Assembly: GCA_027450045.1 (NCBI GenBank) | Contig: DAIDKM010000020.1 | Span: 1-46,650, forward strand | Length of the DNA stretch: 46,650 nt | From: Paludibacter sp. | GTDB taxonomy: Bacteria; Bacteroidota; Bacteroidia; Bacteroidales; Paludibacteraceae | Reading direction: 5' to 3' | Shown here: piece by piece, positions 15,864 to 26,475 of the stretch | Layout of the letters: each line of letters starts with the position of its first letter | How positions within the stretch are numbered: the stretch's first letter is position 1 | The notes under the pieces: model-generated | What the model was told of the DNA's origin: nothing | What the model saw: the letters and a program-made list of their open reading frames with translations, nothing else | Databases searched by the model: none | Made by a program: the position numbers and the translations under genes

Positions 15864-16754
15864 ATGATAATCACCCGGCATTCATTTCATTCCACCGGCG
15901 AGCCTCTCTTTTCCATTCTTATTCCTACATGGAACAACCTTCCGTTATTGCAGTTATGCGTGGCAAGCATTCGTAAGAACAGCACTTTCCCACATCAAAT
16001 CATTGTGCATGTGAACGAAGGAAATGACGGAACGCTCGAATGGGTGAAAGAACAGCAGATTGACTATACGCATAGTACTGAGAATATCGGGGTTTGTTAT
16101 GCTTTGAATGCTGCGGCTGCACTTGCCACAACAGATTACATTGCCTATATGAACGATGACATGTACGTTTGTCCCGACTGGGATAACTATTTGTATGAAG
16201 AGATCAAAGCCTGCCAGAGCGAATACTTCTTCTTCTCGTCCACGTTGATTGAACCACGCAAAACAGGCTGCCATTGTATGATTGCTCCCGCCAACTATGG
16301 CACTTCACCTGAACATTTTGAGGAAGAACGATTGCTGAACGAATATGCAGCGCTGCCGTTCAACGATTGGAACGGAGCTTCGTGGCCGCCTAATGTGGTG
16401 CATCGCAATATATGGAATTTGGTAGGCGGATACAGTATTGAATTTTCACCGGGCATGTATTCCGATCCTGATTTCTCCATGAAGTTATGGCAAGCCGGCG
16501 TGCGTCTTTACAAAGGAGTCTCGAAAAGCAGGGTATATCACTTCATGTCGAAATCGACAGGAAAACTCAGGAAAGAGGCCAATAAAGAAGGGAAAAGGGA
16601 GTTTCTCGACAAATGGCAAATGACTTCCCGCACGTTTTATCGTTATTTTTTAGCCATTGGCACCCCTTTTGAAGGAGTACGCAAAGAACCGGAGAAAAGC
16701 GTTCATTATTCCGTCAAAAAGATAGGAAACAGCTTAAAACGACGTTTCACGTAA
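15864..16754 (+). CDS. Family 2 glycosyltransferase
   Basis: The 296-residue GT-A enzyme starts near the fold (FSILIPTWNNLPLLQLCVASI at about 17-37) and shows the nucleotide-sugar region ENIGVCYALNAAA and the metal-binding DDM of YMNDDMYVCPDW (about 95-106). No membrane segment is seen, so it is cytosolic or peripheral. It would transfer a sugar from a nucleotide donor to cell-surface polysaccharide or LPS; donor and acceptor are not predictable. It stands alone on the plus strand and ends 13 bp from the convergent AlaX-like gene. Confidence 0.92.
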   Translation: MIITRHSFHSTGEPLFSILIPTWNNLPLLQLCVASIRKNSTFPHQIIVHVNEGNDGTLEWVKEQQIDYTHSTENIGVCYALNAAAALATTDYIAYMNDDMYVCPDWDNYLYEEIKACQSEYFFFSSTLIEPRKTGCHCMIAPANYGTSPEHFEEERLLNEYAALPFNDWNGASWPPNVVHRNIWNLVGGYSIEFSPGMYSDPDFSMKLWQAGVRLYKGVSKSRVYHFMSKSTGKLRKEANKEGKREFLDKWQMTSRTFYRYFLAIGTPFEGVRKEPEKSVHYSVKKIGNSLKRRFT

Positions 16755-16767
16755 ACAAAACAGAGGA

Positions 16768-17223
16768 TTATTCTCCTTGTTGCTCCAATTTGAACCGCAC
16801 TCGCCAAACGCCATCCTGATAGTCGTGGGTAAGGATCACAAACTTTCCGATTTCAGATGTATTGGTCACGTGCATTCCAATACAAGCACACGCATCGTAA
16901 TCGCCGACACGTACCACGCGTACCGTTTCGCCGGCATCTTCCGGTAATTTTGATAAATCGAGAAAGTCAGAGGCTTCTTCTTTCGGAACAAACGAAATGG
17001 AGACAGGCAGATGAGAAGCAATCACGGCATTGACTTGTTCCGCAATGGCATGGATTTGCGCTTCTGTGGGAGCGGCAGCCAAAAGATAATCACACTTCGA
17101 TTTCTTTCGTTCAATGTGTGCATTGCGCGAACGGCCACAGCCGAACATCCGCACCATTGTTTGGTTCAGAATATGTTCTGCCGTGTGCATCGGTTCGTAA
17201 TAGGTTTTCTTAGGCTCTTCCAT
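16768..17223 (-). CDS. AlaX-like tRNA editing domain protein
   Basis: This 151-residue stand-alone protein corresponds to the second additional domain of alanyl/threonyl-tRNA synthetases. The zinc site is complete: HTAEH (His13, His17) and CIGMH (Cys114, His118). Such proteins hydrolyse mischarged tRNAs (Ser- or Gly-tRNA-Ala in AlaX, Ser-tRNA-Thr in the threonyl type). There is no synthetase domain. It follows panD by 77 bp on the same strand. The exact tRNA specificity cannot be read from the sequence. Confidence 0.85.
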   Translation of the reverse strand: MEEPKKTYYEPMHTAEHILNQTMVRMFGCGRSRNAHIERKKSKCDYLLAAAPTEAQIHAIAEQVNAVIASHLPVSISFVPKEEASDFLDLSKLPEDAGETVRVVRVGDYDACACIGMHVTNTSEIGKFVILTHDYQDGVWRVRFKLEQQGE

Positions 17224-17300
17224 TGGAAAGTGAAATGTTATTCAACGGTGGCAGCATGAATTGCCGCAACAGACAATAACAAGTAGCTTTTATGAAAAGA

Positions 17301-17651
17301 TTATACCAATTTATTGGTAACGGTATCGGGGAAGATAACGGTAGGCTGAAAGGTCTTTGCTTCTTCAAAATCCATGGTGGCAAATGAAACGATCAGGACA
17401 ACATCGCCGGGTTGCACCAATCGGGCTGCCGCTCCATTTAAGCAAACAGTGCCACTACCGCGTTCGCCTTTAATAATATATGTTTCAAAACGAGCGCCAT
17501 TATTGATATTGAGCACCTGTACCTTTTCGTAAACAATCATGTTAGCGGCATCCATCAGATCTTCGTCGAGGGTAATGCTCCCAACATAGTTGAGGTTCGC
17601 ATCGGTCACCGTCACACGATGAATCTTTGACTTTAATACTTCAATTTGCAT
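17301..17651 (-). CDS. panD: Aspartate 1-decarboxylase (proenzyme)
   Basis: This 116-residue protein is the pyruvoyl-dependent enzyme that makes beta-alanine from aspartate for pantothenate and CoA synthesis. The self-cleavage site is Gly24-Ser25 in [12 protein letters not shown], and Lys9 and the ARFETYII segment are conserved. Length matches the family (about 116-126). It follows panC by 52 bp on the same strand, so the two pantothenate genes are co-transcribed. Confidence 0.96.
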   Translation of the reverse strand: MQIEVLKSKIHRVTVTDANLNYVGSITLDEDLMDAANMIVYEKVQVLNINNGARFETYIIKGERGSGTVCLNGAAARLVQPGDVVLIVSFATMDFEEAKTFQPTVIFPDTVTNKLV

Positions 17652-17703
17652 AAAACGATTTTTTTAAGTGAAACAAGCAACATCACGTTGCCGAAAAAAG
17701 AAA

Positions 17704-18546
17704 TTAAAGATAACGCAGATTATCGATCAAACGCACTTCGCCACAAAATACGGCAATACAGCCTACTACACAATCGCATTCGTTCCAGTCGTGTATAGCC
17801 TGCAACGTGTTCCCATCAACTATTTCAAAGTACTCGACACGCATTTCATCCACTGCATTCAGTGATTCAACCACCCACTTATGCACGTCGGATACCGACC
17901 ATTCGGATACAAATTTACGACTTTCAAAAAGGGTTTGTGCTATGATGGGAGCATTATTGCGTTGTTTGGTAGTCAATCGGGCGTTGCGGCTACTAAGCGC
18001 CAACCCATCCGATTCGCGAACAATGGGACAAGGAACAAGGGTAACCGGAAGTTGCAGTTGTTGCGTCATGCGACGAATAATAGCCAGTTGTTGAAAATCC
18101 TTTTCGCCAAAATAAGCACGATCGGGCTTTACGGTCATAAACAGCTTACTGACAATTTGTGCTACGCCATTGAAATGACCGGGGCGAAACTGACCTTCCA
18201 TTACTTTATCTAAAGGTGAAAAATCAAACTGACGCGTGTCCGGTTCAGGATACATCTCCTCTTCCGATGGAGCAAATACGTACGTGCAACCGGCTTTTGT
18301 CAACAACGCCACATCGTTGTCGAGTGTTCGCGGATAATGCAGCAAATCGTTTTTATCGTTAAACTGTGTTGGGTTGACAAAAACGGAAACTACGGTCACG
18401 TCGTTTTCTGCTACACAGTGTTGAACTAACGAGAGATGACCTGCATGCAAAGCACCCATTGTTGGTACCAAACCAACCTGTTTGCCTGCTGCTTTTTGTT
18501 TGGCAAGCGCTGCTTGTAAAGCAGAAATGGTTGAAAAAACTTCCAT
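17704..18546 (-). CDS. panC: Pantothenate synthetase
   Basis: The 280-residue enzyme condenses pantoate and beta-alanine using ATP. The signature [16 protein letters not shown] (about residues 24-39), [12 protein letters not shown], the [16 protein letters not shown] segment, and the [11 protein letters not shown]-like region ([18 protein letters not shown]) are all present. A longer frame to 18606 adds 20 residues with no homology, so the ATG at 18544-18546 is chosen. It lies 65 bp behind pyrH and 52 bp ahead of panD. Confidence 0.96.
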   Translation of the reverse strand: MEVFSTISALQAALAKQKAAGKQVGLVPTMGALHAGHLSLVQHCVAENDVTVVSVFVNPTQFNDKNDLLHYPRTLDNDVALLTKAGCTYVFAPSEEEMYPEPDTRQFDFSPLDKVMEGQFRPGHFNGVAQIVSKLFMTVKPDRAYFGEKDFQQLAIIRRMTQQLQLPVTLVPCPIVRESDGLALSSRNARLTTKQRNNAPIIAQTLFESRKFVSEWSVSDVHKWVVESLNAVDEMRVEYFEIVDGNTLQAIHDWNECDCVVGCIAVFCGEVRLIDNLRYL

Positions 18547-18611
18547 GATGATGGTATTTGCAGAGAACGCTTTCTCACCAAAGAGATCACGCATCCCTGA
18601 CTTCAAATCGT

Positions 18612-19325
18612 TTATTTCTCTTTTACCAAAGTACCGATGGCTTCGCCGTTGACTACTTTCTTCAGATTGCCATACTTGTCCATATTAAACACAATAATGG
18701 GCAAGTGGTTCTCTTTACACATCGTGGTAGCGGTGAGATCCATCACTTTCAGGCCACGTGCGTAAATTTCGTCGTAGGTGATTTCATCAAACTTCACGGC
18801 AGTAGGATCTTTTTCGGGATCGGCGGTATAAATACCATCCACGCGTGTGCCTTTCAGCATCACATCCGCTTCTATCTCGATGGCACGCAAAGACGAACCG
18901 GTGTCAGTAGTAAAAAAAGGATTACCGGTTCCGGCGGCCAACAAAACCACTTCACCGCGTTCAAGGGCTTCAATGGCTTTCTGTTTGCTGTAGAATTCTC
19001 CTATTGGTTCCATTCGGATGGCCGTAAGGACGCGCGACTTAACATGCAATGCAGCAAGAGCGGAACTTAATGCAAGACTATTGATGGTGGTGGCTAACAT
19101 TCCCATCTGGTCGCCTTTAACGCGATCGACGCCTTGGGCAGCGCCGCTCAATCCACGAAAGATATTTCCGCCACCAATGACGATGGCCACTTGAATACCT
19201 TGTGCAGCTACCTCTTTTATCTGTTCGGCATATTGATGCAACCGTTGGGAATCAATGCCGTACTGTTGTTCCCCCATCAACGATTCGCCGCTTACCTTCA
19301 ATAAAATACGCTTATAGTTGACCAT
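18612..19325 (-). CDS. pyrH: Uridylate (UMP) kinase
   Basis: The 237-residue protein is the bacterial hexameric UMP kinase of the amino-acid kinase fold, converting UMP to UDP. It starts with [14 protein letters not shown], then [16 protein letters not shown] (about 40-55) for phosphate binding, [15 protein letters not shown], and the nucleotide segment [21 protein letters not shown] (about 154-174). Length is normal. It leads the panC-panD-alaX strand; in many Bacteroidota it neighbours frr or tsf, which are not present here. Confidence 0.96.
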   Translation of the reverse strand: MVNYKRILLKVSGESLMGEQQYGIDSQRLHQYAEQIKEVAAQGIQVAIVIGGGNIFRGLSGAAQGVDRVKGDQMGMLATTINSLALSSALAALHVKSRVLTAIRMEPIGEFYSKQKAIEALERGEVVLLAAGTGNPFFTTDTGSSLRAIEIEADVMLKGTRVDGIYTADPEKDPTAVKFDEITYDEIYARGLKVMDLTATTMCKENHLPIIVFNMDKYGNLKKVVNGEAIGTLVKEK

Positions 19326-19447
19326 AAGAATCTTTCAATAAGTTGGTGTTCATTTGCTTGAATAATTGCGCGACAAAGTTCGTTATTTTTATTGAACCAT
19401 CCATCATAAAAGAAAAGAAACTCTTTGTCGAAAGTATATGGCTTGCA

Positions 19448-20260
19448 TTATTTCTCTAAAGATGGGTGCTGAGGTAGCGAGTGATAAGGCAGTGTCAACC
19501 ATAAAAACGGATGAGAATCACCAACCTTCTTTTCATAAAATCGAATGGTATGATCCACTTCGATGATGGAATATCCGGCAGGCACAAACGTATTGCTTTG
19601 CAACGTCCGCGTCAGTACATCGGGAATGCCATCCTCATCGAAAAAAACATTGCGGTGATAATGACCTCCTAAGATTGATTCCACGTTGTAAGGTTTCACC
19701 AAATGCAAAAACGCATCCCGATTGCCAACGTCCGACGGATTAAGCGGAAAATGCGTCACGAAAAATAGCGGTTGTTGTGTTCCTGCTTTTTGCAATTGCC
19801 CTTTTATCCAATTCATTTCCGAATCACTTACCCAGCCGCTATTTACACCATGACCTTGTCCGGTATTGAATCCAATGAATTGCACATGCTGATACGTGAA
19901 CGAGAAATGATGGTATTGGAAGACTGAATCAAACGTAGTTGTCGTTGTTGGGCAATACCGCGTGTCATGATTTCCCGGAACCACGTAATAGGGGACATTC
20001 AATCCATCAAACAGTTTTTTAGCTAAAAGCAGCGATGGACGGTCGCCTTTGTCGGCAATATCGCCTCCGATGATTACAAAAGAAACTTCTTTCAACGAAT
20101 CGATCTCCTGCACTGCACGACGTAAATCGGCAGCATGTTGCGGTAAATCGGGCGAAAGGTGCATATCGGTCAAAAAGGCAAACCGGAACGATTGACCGAA
20201 AACAAGGAAACAAAACGCGAGGAGAAGTTCAACAATGGCAAGAGTCAGTATTCGCTTCAT
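19448..20260 (-). CDS. Calcineurin-like metallophosphoesterase, exported
   Basis: A 270-residue protein with an N-terminal signal sequence (MKRILTLAIVELLLAFCFLV, cleavage near FGQS), then the dinuclear-metal motifs in order: FLTDMHL (D-x-H), VIIGGDIADKGD, VPGNHDTR, FFVTHFPL and GGHYHRNVF. It would hydrolyse a phosphomonoester or phosphodiester in the periplasm or on the cell surface. A longer frame to 20296 has no better start. It lies between the nucleoside permease and pyrH; a nucleotide-scavenging role is possible but only inferred. Confidence 0.9.
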   Translation of the reverse strand: MKRILTLAIVELLLAFCFLVFGQSFRFAFLTDMHLSPDLPQHAADLRRAVQEIDSLKEVSFVIIGGDIADKGDRPSLLLAKKLFDGLNVPYYVVPGNHDTRYCPTTTTTFDSVFQYHHFSFTYQHVQFIGFNTGQGHGVNSGWVSDSEMNWIKGQLQKAGTQQPLFFVTHFPLNPSDVGNRDAFLHLVKPYNVESILGGHYHRNVFFDEDGIPDVLTRTLQSNTFVPAGYSIIEVDHTIRFYEKKVGDSHPFLWLTLPYHSLPQHPSLEK

Positions 20261-20326
20261 AAGTTTCAAAAATAAGAAGAGCAGCCTTGATGTCAAAACT
20301 GCTCTTATGAGTCACGTAAAAATCAA

Positions 20327-21586
20327 TCAATGATGAACAGTCATATCGTCAGGGCGATGTTTATACTTAAAAAAGATGGCAAACAAAATGGCAATTACCA
20401 ACGCGTATCCTGCAAAGAGATACCAGATTGTCGGCCAGTTACGACTGATCAACTGATGATCTGCTGCATACTTTGAATAGAGATCAACAATTGCCCCACT
20501 GGCATAGCCGCCCATCAAAGCGCCCGCTCCATTGGTAATCATCATAAACAATCCCTGTGCGCTACCCCTTATTTCAGGCTTAGCCTCGGTTTCAACAAAC
20601 AACGAACCCGAAATATTGAAAAAATCGAATGCCATCCCATACACGATCATCGAAAGAATCAGCATCCAAAGGCCACTGCCCGGATCGCCCGCACCAAAAA
20701 GTCCGAAACGGAGCACCCATGCCAACATACTCATTAACATCACGTTCTTAATGCCAAAGCGACGCAAAAAGAACGGGATGGTCAAAATGAAGAGCGTCTC
20801 CGACATTTGTGAGATGGAAAGCAAGATGACGGAATGTTTCACACCGAAAGCATTGGCATATTCAGGCACACTCTTAAAGCTGCCAATAAACAAGTCGCCA
20901 TACGAATTGGTAATTTGCAAAGCGGCTCCCAGAAGCATCGAAAACAGAAAGAAAATAGCCATTTTCCTTCTCTTGAACAACACCAATGCATCGAGTCCAA
21001 ACGCTGAAAGCACCGATTTATGTTGACTTTTTGCAGGAATACATTTAGGAAGTGTAAACGAATAGATTCCCAACACAAGGGCAGCCACACCGGCCAGATA
21101 TAATTGTGCATTGGTATTTTTAAATCCGGTAAGATCAACCACCCACATAGCCACGATAAACCCGATGGTCCCAAAAGTCCGGATGGGAGGAAACACCTTG
21201 ACAATGTCATAGTTGTATCGTTCTAATGCATTGTATGCAACGGTATTGTTCAGAGCAATGGTAGGCATGTAGAAAAGCAGGTTGAGTAACATGGCCCAAT
21301 ACATGTGGTCGTAGTCAATGGCCGTCGATGCATAAAAAAGTGCGGCCGCTCCCAACAAATGACAAATTCCCAAAAGTCGCTCGGCATTAACCCACTTATC
21401 GGCAATGATACCTACAATACCCGGCATGATTAACGAAGCAATGCCTAACGTGGCAAAGATGGCTCCGATTTGACCTCCTTCAAAACCTAAATTTCTACCT
21501 AAGTATCCTCCCAAAGAAATTAACCATGATCCCCAAATAAAGAACTGGAGAAAAGTCATCAATGTCAACCGAAATTTAATGCTCAT
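20327..21586 (-). CDS. Nucleoside permease of the NupG/XapB family (MFS)
   Basis: The 419-residue protein has twelve hydrophobic segments and starts with SIKFRLTLMTFLQFFIWGSWLISLGGYL, which is characteristic of the nucleoside:H+ symporter family. Segments such as GIIADKW and the C-terminal MGGYASGAIVDLYS also fit. It would import nucleosides across the inner membrane. A longer frame to 21622 was rejected in favour of the ATG at 21584-21586. It has its own promoter at 21661-21690. The phosphoesterase gene follows by 66 bp, so the pair may supply nucleosides. Confidence 0.9.
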   Translation of the reverse strand: MSIKFRLTLMTFLQFFIWGSWLISLGGYLGRNLGFEGGQIGAIFATLGIASLIMPGIVGIIADKWVNAERLLGICHLLGAAALFYASTAIDYDHMYWAMLLNLLFYMPTIALNNTVAYNALERYNYDIVKVFPPIRTFGTIGFIVAMWVVDLTGFKNTNAQLYLAGVAALVLGIYSFTLPKCIPAKSQHKSVLSAFGLDALVLFKRRKMAIFFLFSMLLGAALQITNSYGDLFIGSFKSVPEYANAFGVKHSVILLSISQMSETLFILTIPFFLRRFGIKNVMLMSMLAWVLRFGLFGAGDPGSGLWMLILSMIVYGMAFDFFNISGSLFVETEAKPEIRGSAQGLFMMITNGAGALMGGYASGAIVDLYSKYAADHQLISRNWPTIWYLFAGYALVIAILFAIFFKYKHRPDDMTVHH

Positions 21587-21660
21587 AATGTGTGTGTTTT
21601 GTGGTGTAACGATTTCATGCAAACGGTAAAAAAAAGGAAGATCGTCTCTTCCCTTAGACG

Positions 21661-21690
21661 CAAAGGTACAAAGTTTTCATAAAGCAACAA
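21661..21690 (-). promoter_or_regulatory. Promoter of the nucleoside permease gene
   Basis: On the minus strand: TTG, exactly 19 bp, TACCTTTG. The predicted start near 21654 gives a leader of about 70 nt. It lies 27 bp after the menC-menE stop, separating the two units. Confidence 0.75.
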
Positions 21691-21717
21691 ATTGATCAGT
21701 ATGCAAACAAATAATAG

Positions 21718-23916
21718 TCAGGATGAGGAAGAAACGGGATGTGCTTTCTCCACAAATTGCCTTGCAGCATTTCGATCTATTTTCCCGTTCGGGGTATGGG
21801 GCAGCTTGGTACAAACATAAATTGCTTTTGGTTGCTCGTAAGCAGAAAGAAGGTCACGCGTTTTCTCTTTAAGCGTGTCTAAATCAAAGTGTTCTTTCTC
21901 CGGTTCCGAGTGCTCGATCAGCAACACTAACTTTTCGCCCAACACGGCGTCCGGCGCGGAAGTCACCACGAAGGCATCGGACAACACACGATTCAGCTTT
22001 CTTTCCAATACCTCCGGTTGAAATTTCAGCCCGCCACTATTGATAACGTTGTCTTTTCGTCCTACGATTTCAAACCGTCCGTCTTCAAGAATACGTGCCA
22101 TGTCATTCGTCTCAATCATCTGATCGGCAACCAAAGGCGCGTCAATAATCAACGTTTCTTCTTCGGACAAAGAGACCCGAACATGCGGGAATGGCTCATA
22201 AAAGCCGGAAGCTTTTGCTCCGTTCAGTCGCCGCATAGCAATATGCGAAAGCGTTTCCGTCATGCCATACGTTACATAAAAAGCATTGGGCATGGATAAC
22301 AGTTCCTGTTCCAATGTCGAATCAACAGGGGCGCCACCGATAATGCAATGCTGAATAGCCTCCAGACGTACCTTTTCCTGGGCATTATGTAACGAATGAA
22401 ATACCTGCATGGGAATCATGGCTGCAAACGCAAATGGCATATCCGGTAAATGGCGCAACGGGTGACCCGAAGGCGATACACGATACAGATTGAGGCCGGC
22501 AACTAACGCGCGCACCACCACCATCTTGCCGGCAATGTAGTCAACCGGCAAACAGAGCAAGGCTTTATCTCCCTGGTGCAACTGCAAATACGAACAGGTC
22601 ATCATGGCGCTTTGCATCATTCGCTCCTTTTCAACCATAATGGATTTTGGAGTTCCTGTCGAACCGGAGGTTTTCACCGTCAATGTAGGCGAGTCATTCC
22701 ACCATGTTTGCACGAAAGAGAAAAAAGCACGCTCCCAATCAGGGGTTGCCGCATTGCTCAACCGTCGTGCAGCCAATTGCAGCGCCATCTCTTTGGTATG
22801 TGGAATTCCTTCAAGAATAAGGATTTGATTCGCTCGGTTCGTTTCATAATCATGCTCTGACGAAGATTCAGGCAACGACTTTATGATACGCGATTGATCC
22901 TGATACCACAATTGATCGTGTTGAATGGCGAGGGGTAGCGGAATGTTATTGGTAAACAATTGTCCTGTACCAAGTCCTTGCGGCATTGACACATCCAGTG
23001 TGCCACACCACTGTGCAATAGCGTTCAAACCGATGTTCGATTCTAATGCCGAAGTGATCCACCAACCAATATCCCGTTGTTTTGCCAATTCAATCCATTC
23101 GGCAGAGCCTTGAAATCCACCGTGCAAAGAAGGTTTAAGGATGATATAATGTGGCTGAATGGCTTCTAATAAGCGCTCTTTTTCTTCCGGTGTATTAACG
23201 CCGATCAACTCTTCATCCAACGCAATAGGAATAGGCGATGTGTTGACCAAGTCGGCCATAATGTCCCATTGTCCGGCGCGAATGGGTTGTTCAATGGAGT
23301 GAATGGTAAATTGGGACAATCTTTCTAACTTCTGCAAGGCATCTCCCGGAGAAAAAGCACCGTTGGCATCTAAGCGCAGCTCGATTTCCGAAGCTGAAAA
23401 GCGTTGCCGGATGTATTGCAACAAAGTGATCTCTTCGGCAAAATCAATCGCCCCTATTTTCAGTTTCACACAACGAAACCCACGCGCCAGCTTTTGTTCA
23501 ATCTGAGCCAGCATTTGCTCCTTTGACCCCATCCAAATCAATCCGTTGATGGGGATTCCTGCTTCTCCACGAGAGAAAGGCGTATCCCACAAGGCAAACG
23601 TTCCGGTTTGCAGATGGCGCAGTGCCGTCTCCAACCCAAATAAGATGGAAGGATAGGCGCGCAATGCTTCATAGTCCGGCGCTCCGTTAAGAACCAATTG
23701 TTCACAGGCTTCTGTCAAACGTTGTTCGTAGTCGGGTAGGGCATCGCAGCTCAAATCGGGCAAAGGTGCACACTCCCCGATTCCTGTTCGCAAAGGCCAT
23801 TCAGGCGACGAGAGCAACACGTACCATGATTTGCGATCGTGATACACGCCTCGCGACGTTCCCGCCGGCTGATGGAAATGAAGCGTATAGGGAATGATTT
23901 CAAAAGCGTATTGCAT
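21718..23916 (-). CDS. menC-menE: Fused o-succinylbenzoate synthase / o-succinylbenzoate-CoA ligase (MenC-MenE)
   Basis: One 732-residue open frame carries two menaquinone enzymes. Residues 1-340 are MenC of the enolase superfamily: KLK (151-153), metal ligands Asp183, Glu209 and Asp234, and catalytic Lys261 in LKPS. Residues about 375-732 are MenE of the acyl-adenylate family: P-loop TSGSTGTPK (416-424), YGMTE (550-554), the hinge GRKDNVINSGG (619-629) and Lys712 in PNGKIDR. A linker rich in Ser/Glu/Asp joins them. All visible catalytic residues are intact on both sides, so the fusion is probably functional. It follows menB by 21 bp. Confidence 0.95.
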   Translation of the reverse strand: MQYAFEIIPYTLHFHQPAGTSRGVYHDRKSWYVLLSSPEWPLRTGIGECAPLPDLSCDALPDYEQRLTEACEQLVLNGAPDYEALRAYPSILFGLETALRHLQTGTFALWDTPFSRGEAGIPINGLIWMGSKEQMLAQIEQKLARGFRCVKLKIGAIDFAEEITLLQYIRQRFSASEIELRLDANGAFSPGDALQKLERLSQFTIHSIEQPIRAGQWDIMADLVNTSPIPIALDEELIGVNTPEEKERLLEAIQPHYIILKPSLHGGFQGSAEWIELAKQRDIGWWITSALESNIGLNAIAQWCGTLDVSMPQGLGTGQLFTNNIPLPLAIQHDQLWYQDQSRIIKSLPESSSEHDYETNRANQILILEGIPHTKEMALQLAARRLSNAATPDWERAFFSFVQTWWNDSPTLTVKTSGSTGTPKSIMVEKERMMQSAMMTCSYLQLHQGDKALLCLPVDYIAGKMVVVRALVAGLNLYRVSPSGHPLRHLPDMPFAFAAMIPMQVFHSLHNAQEKVRLEAIQHCIIGGAPVDSTLEQELLSMPNAFYVTYGMTETLSHIAMRRLNGAKASGFYEPFPHVRVSLSEEETLIIDAPLVADQMIETNDMARILEDGRFEIVGRKDNVINSGGLKFQPEVLERKLNRVLSDAFVVTSAPDAVLGEKLVLLIEHSEPEKEHFDLDTLKEKTRDLLSAYEQPKAIYVCTKLPHTPNGKIDRNAARQFVEKAHPVSSSS

Positions 23917-23937
23917 GTGTGGCTGTCAAGCAAGAGA

Positions 23938-24762
23938 TCATGGAAACTGTGGAAACTTCTTGAAGTCAGGTTTCCGTTTCTCCAGAAAAGCCTGTTTGCC
24001 TTCTTGTGCCTCTTCGGTCATATAATAGAGCAACGTGGCATTTCCCGCGAATTCCTGCAATCCGGCCTGACCATCCAAATCGGCGTTCAGCGCCAACTTC
24101 AGCATGCGCATCGCCATCGGACTATGTTGCATCATGGTTTGTGCCCATTCCACAACGGTATCTTCCAATTGATCAAGTGGAACTACTTTGTTCACCAATC
24201 CCATATCCAGGGCTTCCTGTGCTGTATATTGTTTACATAGAAACCAGATTTCGCGTGCTTTTTTTTGCCCGACGACGCTCGCTAAATAGGAAGCTCCAAA
24301 GCCTGCATCGAAGCTCCCGACGCGTGGCCCTGTTTGTCCGAAAATAGCATTTTCAGAGGCGATGGATAGGTCGCACACCACATGCAGCACATGCCCGCCT
24401 CCTATTGCGTAGCCATTGACCATAGCAATCACCGGTTTTGGCATCGAGCGAATCTGTTTCTGCACTTCTAAGATGTTGAGACGCGGCACTCCATCTTTTC
24501 CTACATAGCCACCTACACCTTTTACATTTTGATCGCCGCCCGAGCAAAAGGCTTTATCTCCTGCTCCGGTAAGCACCACGACTTGTATGTCGGTATTGTC
24601 GCGGCAATAATGCAATGCGTCGCTTATTTCCGAAGCGGTGGTTGGTGTAAATGCGTTGCGATAGCGGGGACGGTTGATGGTAATCTTCCCGATTCCTTCA
24701 AAATAGTCAAATAAGATATCCTCGTATGTTTTAATCGTTGTCCATGTGCGTTGGGTTGTCAT
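23938..24762 (-). CDS. menB: 1,4-dihydroxy-2-naphthoyl-CoA synthase
   Basis: The 274-residue crotonase-fold enzyme closes the second ring of menaquinone by Dieckmann condensation of OSB-CoA. Motifs are [13 protein letters not shown] (about 73-85), [16 protein letters not shown] (oxyanion hole), [19 protein letters not shown] and [28 protein letters not shown]. The Gly of QTGP places it with the bicarbonate-dependent type, as in E. coli. Its start overlaps the menD stop by 4 bp (ATGA), showing coupling. Length is normal. Confidence 0.96.
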   Translation of the reverse strand: MTTQRTWTTIKTYEDILFDYFEGIGKITINRPRYRNAFTPTTASEISDALHYCRDNTDIQVVVLTGAGDKAFCSGGDQNVKGVGGYVGKDGVPRLNILEVQKQIRSMPKPVIAMVNGYAIGGGHVLHVVCDLSIASENAIFGQTGPRVGSFDAGFGASYLASVVGQKKAREIWFLCKQYTAQEALDMGLVNKVVPLDQLEDTVVEWAQTMMQHSPMAMRMLKLALNADLDGQAGLQEFAGNATLLYYMTEEAQEGKQAFLEKRKPDFKKFPQFP

Positions 24763-26450
24763 TTTACGTGAGTTTTAAATGATTGATATAATGAATTAAA
24801 CACAATGCTATTGATCTCTGTTTGAGTGAATACTTCCAAAATAATCGCTTGTTGATCATCAACATTCCACAAAAGAGGAAGCTGATTCACATAGTCTTGT
24901 TCAGTTGTTGCCGAAAGGTATCGAAACCCAAGCGTTGTGGCACGTTCTTTGGCAGTCGTGCTGTGCTTGTAGGCTATTGACTCATCAAGAGCAGGAGAAT
25001 TCTTAGGGCCTCCGATTAAATGGAAGAGATTACCACCACCATTGTTTATCAATACGATACGGAGTCGTGGTGAAATATACCGGTTCCACAAACCGTTGAT
25101 ATCATAAAAGAAACTCAAATCCCCTATCAACAGAAAAGTCAGCTTCTGATTCTCTGCTGCATGTCCCACAGCCGTAGAGAGCACCCCGTCAATGCCATTC
25201 GTGCCGCGATTGGAAAAAATGTCAATCGTGGGCTTCAAAGCAAATAACTGTGCGTAGCGCAATGGCGAACTATTGCTCAACTGCAACGTGACATGCTCGG
25301 GCAATCCTTGCATAAATGCAGCTACTGCCTTCAAATCCGAGAAAGGTTGCTTGGGAACATAATCCTGTAATTGATGTTCTATCTGCAAGGAGCGCTCTTC
25401 CCATTGGTGGGCAAAGTCATGGCCTGTATTCTTAGAATCAACCTGTTCCGATAATAAACCCAAGAAAAACGCTGGCTCAACCGGAACTACCGAAGTGAGC
25501 GATTGATAGGTATCGACTACATGTCCGTTGGGACGAATATCCCATTGTTGTTTGGGAGGATGTTTACGAAGCAGTTGTTTAATTCGCTTCGAGGTGATAT
25601 GTCCCCCAACGGTAATCACTAAATCAGGGGCGAATGCAGCCTGTTCTTCAGCCGACAAGGAAGATAGAATCGCATCGAATTGACCCGTTACCCATGGCAA
25701 TGGGAGATTGGCAAGATGTTCCGCCAGAATGACAACATCGGTTTGCTGTGCCAATCGTGCCAACACCTCATGCAACCCATGATCGGGAGGTAGCTGACCG
25801 ACCACGATCATCCGTTTTGAATAACTCTCCCATTCGGTTGCAAAAAAATCCATGTTAATCGTCGAAACAGATTTTGCCAACTTAATGACACGGGCTTTCG
25901 GCAAGGCAGTTTCTGTAAATTGATACAAAGGTTCTGAAAGAGGAATATTGATATGTGCCGGACCAAACCCGTTTTGAGTCAAGGCAATGAGCGCTTCGTT
26001 AATCAGTCGGTTGCAATACCACAACTCTTCGTCGGAAGTGATTTCCGGCAGTTGCACACTCTTTTTGACCAACGACCCGTATGCATTCGCCTGTGGCAAT
26101 GTTTGCCCGTCAGCTTGTCCGATCCATGCCGAAGGCCGATCGGCTGAAAGTACCAACAAAGGCACTTCTTGGTAAAAAGCCTCAGCTACAGCCGGACTAT
26201 AATTCAGCAACGCGGTACCCGAAGTACAACATACGGCTACAGGCCGGCGAAGTCGCTGTGCTAATCCCAATGCAAAAAAACCTGCGCTCCGTTCGTCCAC
26301 GATGGTATAACACTGAAATGCAGGATGCTCCACAAACGTATGAATCAAGGGGGCGTTACGCGAACCCGGCGACAGCACCACATGGTGAATGGCAAACGCA
26401 TCCATCAATGCCACCAATTCTAATAGATTCTTTTTATCGGAATAAGCCAT
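24759..26450 (-). CDS. menD: 2-succinyl-5-enolpyruvyl-6-hydroxy-3-cyclohexene-1-carboxylate synthase
   Basis: The 563-residue ThDP enzyme joins isochorismate and 2-oxoglutarate. Visible are the start [15 protein letters not shown], the catalytic Glu in [14 protein letters not shown] (about residues 52-65), [23 protein letters not shown], and the ThDP/Mg motif [14 protein letters not shown] through [11 protein letters not shown]. Two ATGs (26456 and 26450) lie 6 bp apart; the second gives the more usual N-terminus. It follows menF by about 20 bp and overlaps menB. Confidence 0.96.
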   Translation of the reverse strand: MAYSDKKNLLELVALMDAFAIHHVVLSPGSRNAPLIHTFVEHPAFQCYTIVDERSAGFFALGLAQRLRRPVAVCCTSGTALLNYSPAVAEAFYQEVPLLVLSADRPSAWIGQADGQTLPQANAYGSLVKKSVQLPEITSDEELWYCNRLINEALIALTQNGFGPAHINIPLSEPLYQFTETALPKARVIKLAKSVSTINMDFFATEWESYSKRMIVVGQLPPDHGLHEVLARLAQQTDVVILAEHLANLPLPWVTGQFDAILSSLSAEEQAAFAPDLVITVGGHITSKRIKQLLRKHPPKQQWDIRPNGHVVDTYQSLTSVVPVEPAFFLGLLSEQVDSKNTGHDFAHQWEERSLQIEHQLQDYVPKQPFSDLKAVAAFMQGLPEHVTLQLSNSSPLRYAQLFALKPTIDIFSNRGTNGIDGVLSTAVGHAAENQKLTFLLIGDLSFFYDINGLWNRYISPRLRIVLINNGGGNLFHLIGGPKNSPALDESIAYKHSTTAKERATTLGFRYLSATTEQDYVNQLPLLWNVDDQQAIILEVFTQTEINSIVFNSLYQSFKTHVK

Positions 26451-26475
26451 AATCATTCAGTTCAAATGAAGCCCG

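Noticed and set aside
16768-17223. Truncated alanyl-tRNA synthetase (pseudogene)
   Set aside because: The zinc ligands and length match stand-alone editing proteins, with no remnants of the catalytic domain nearby.
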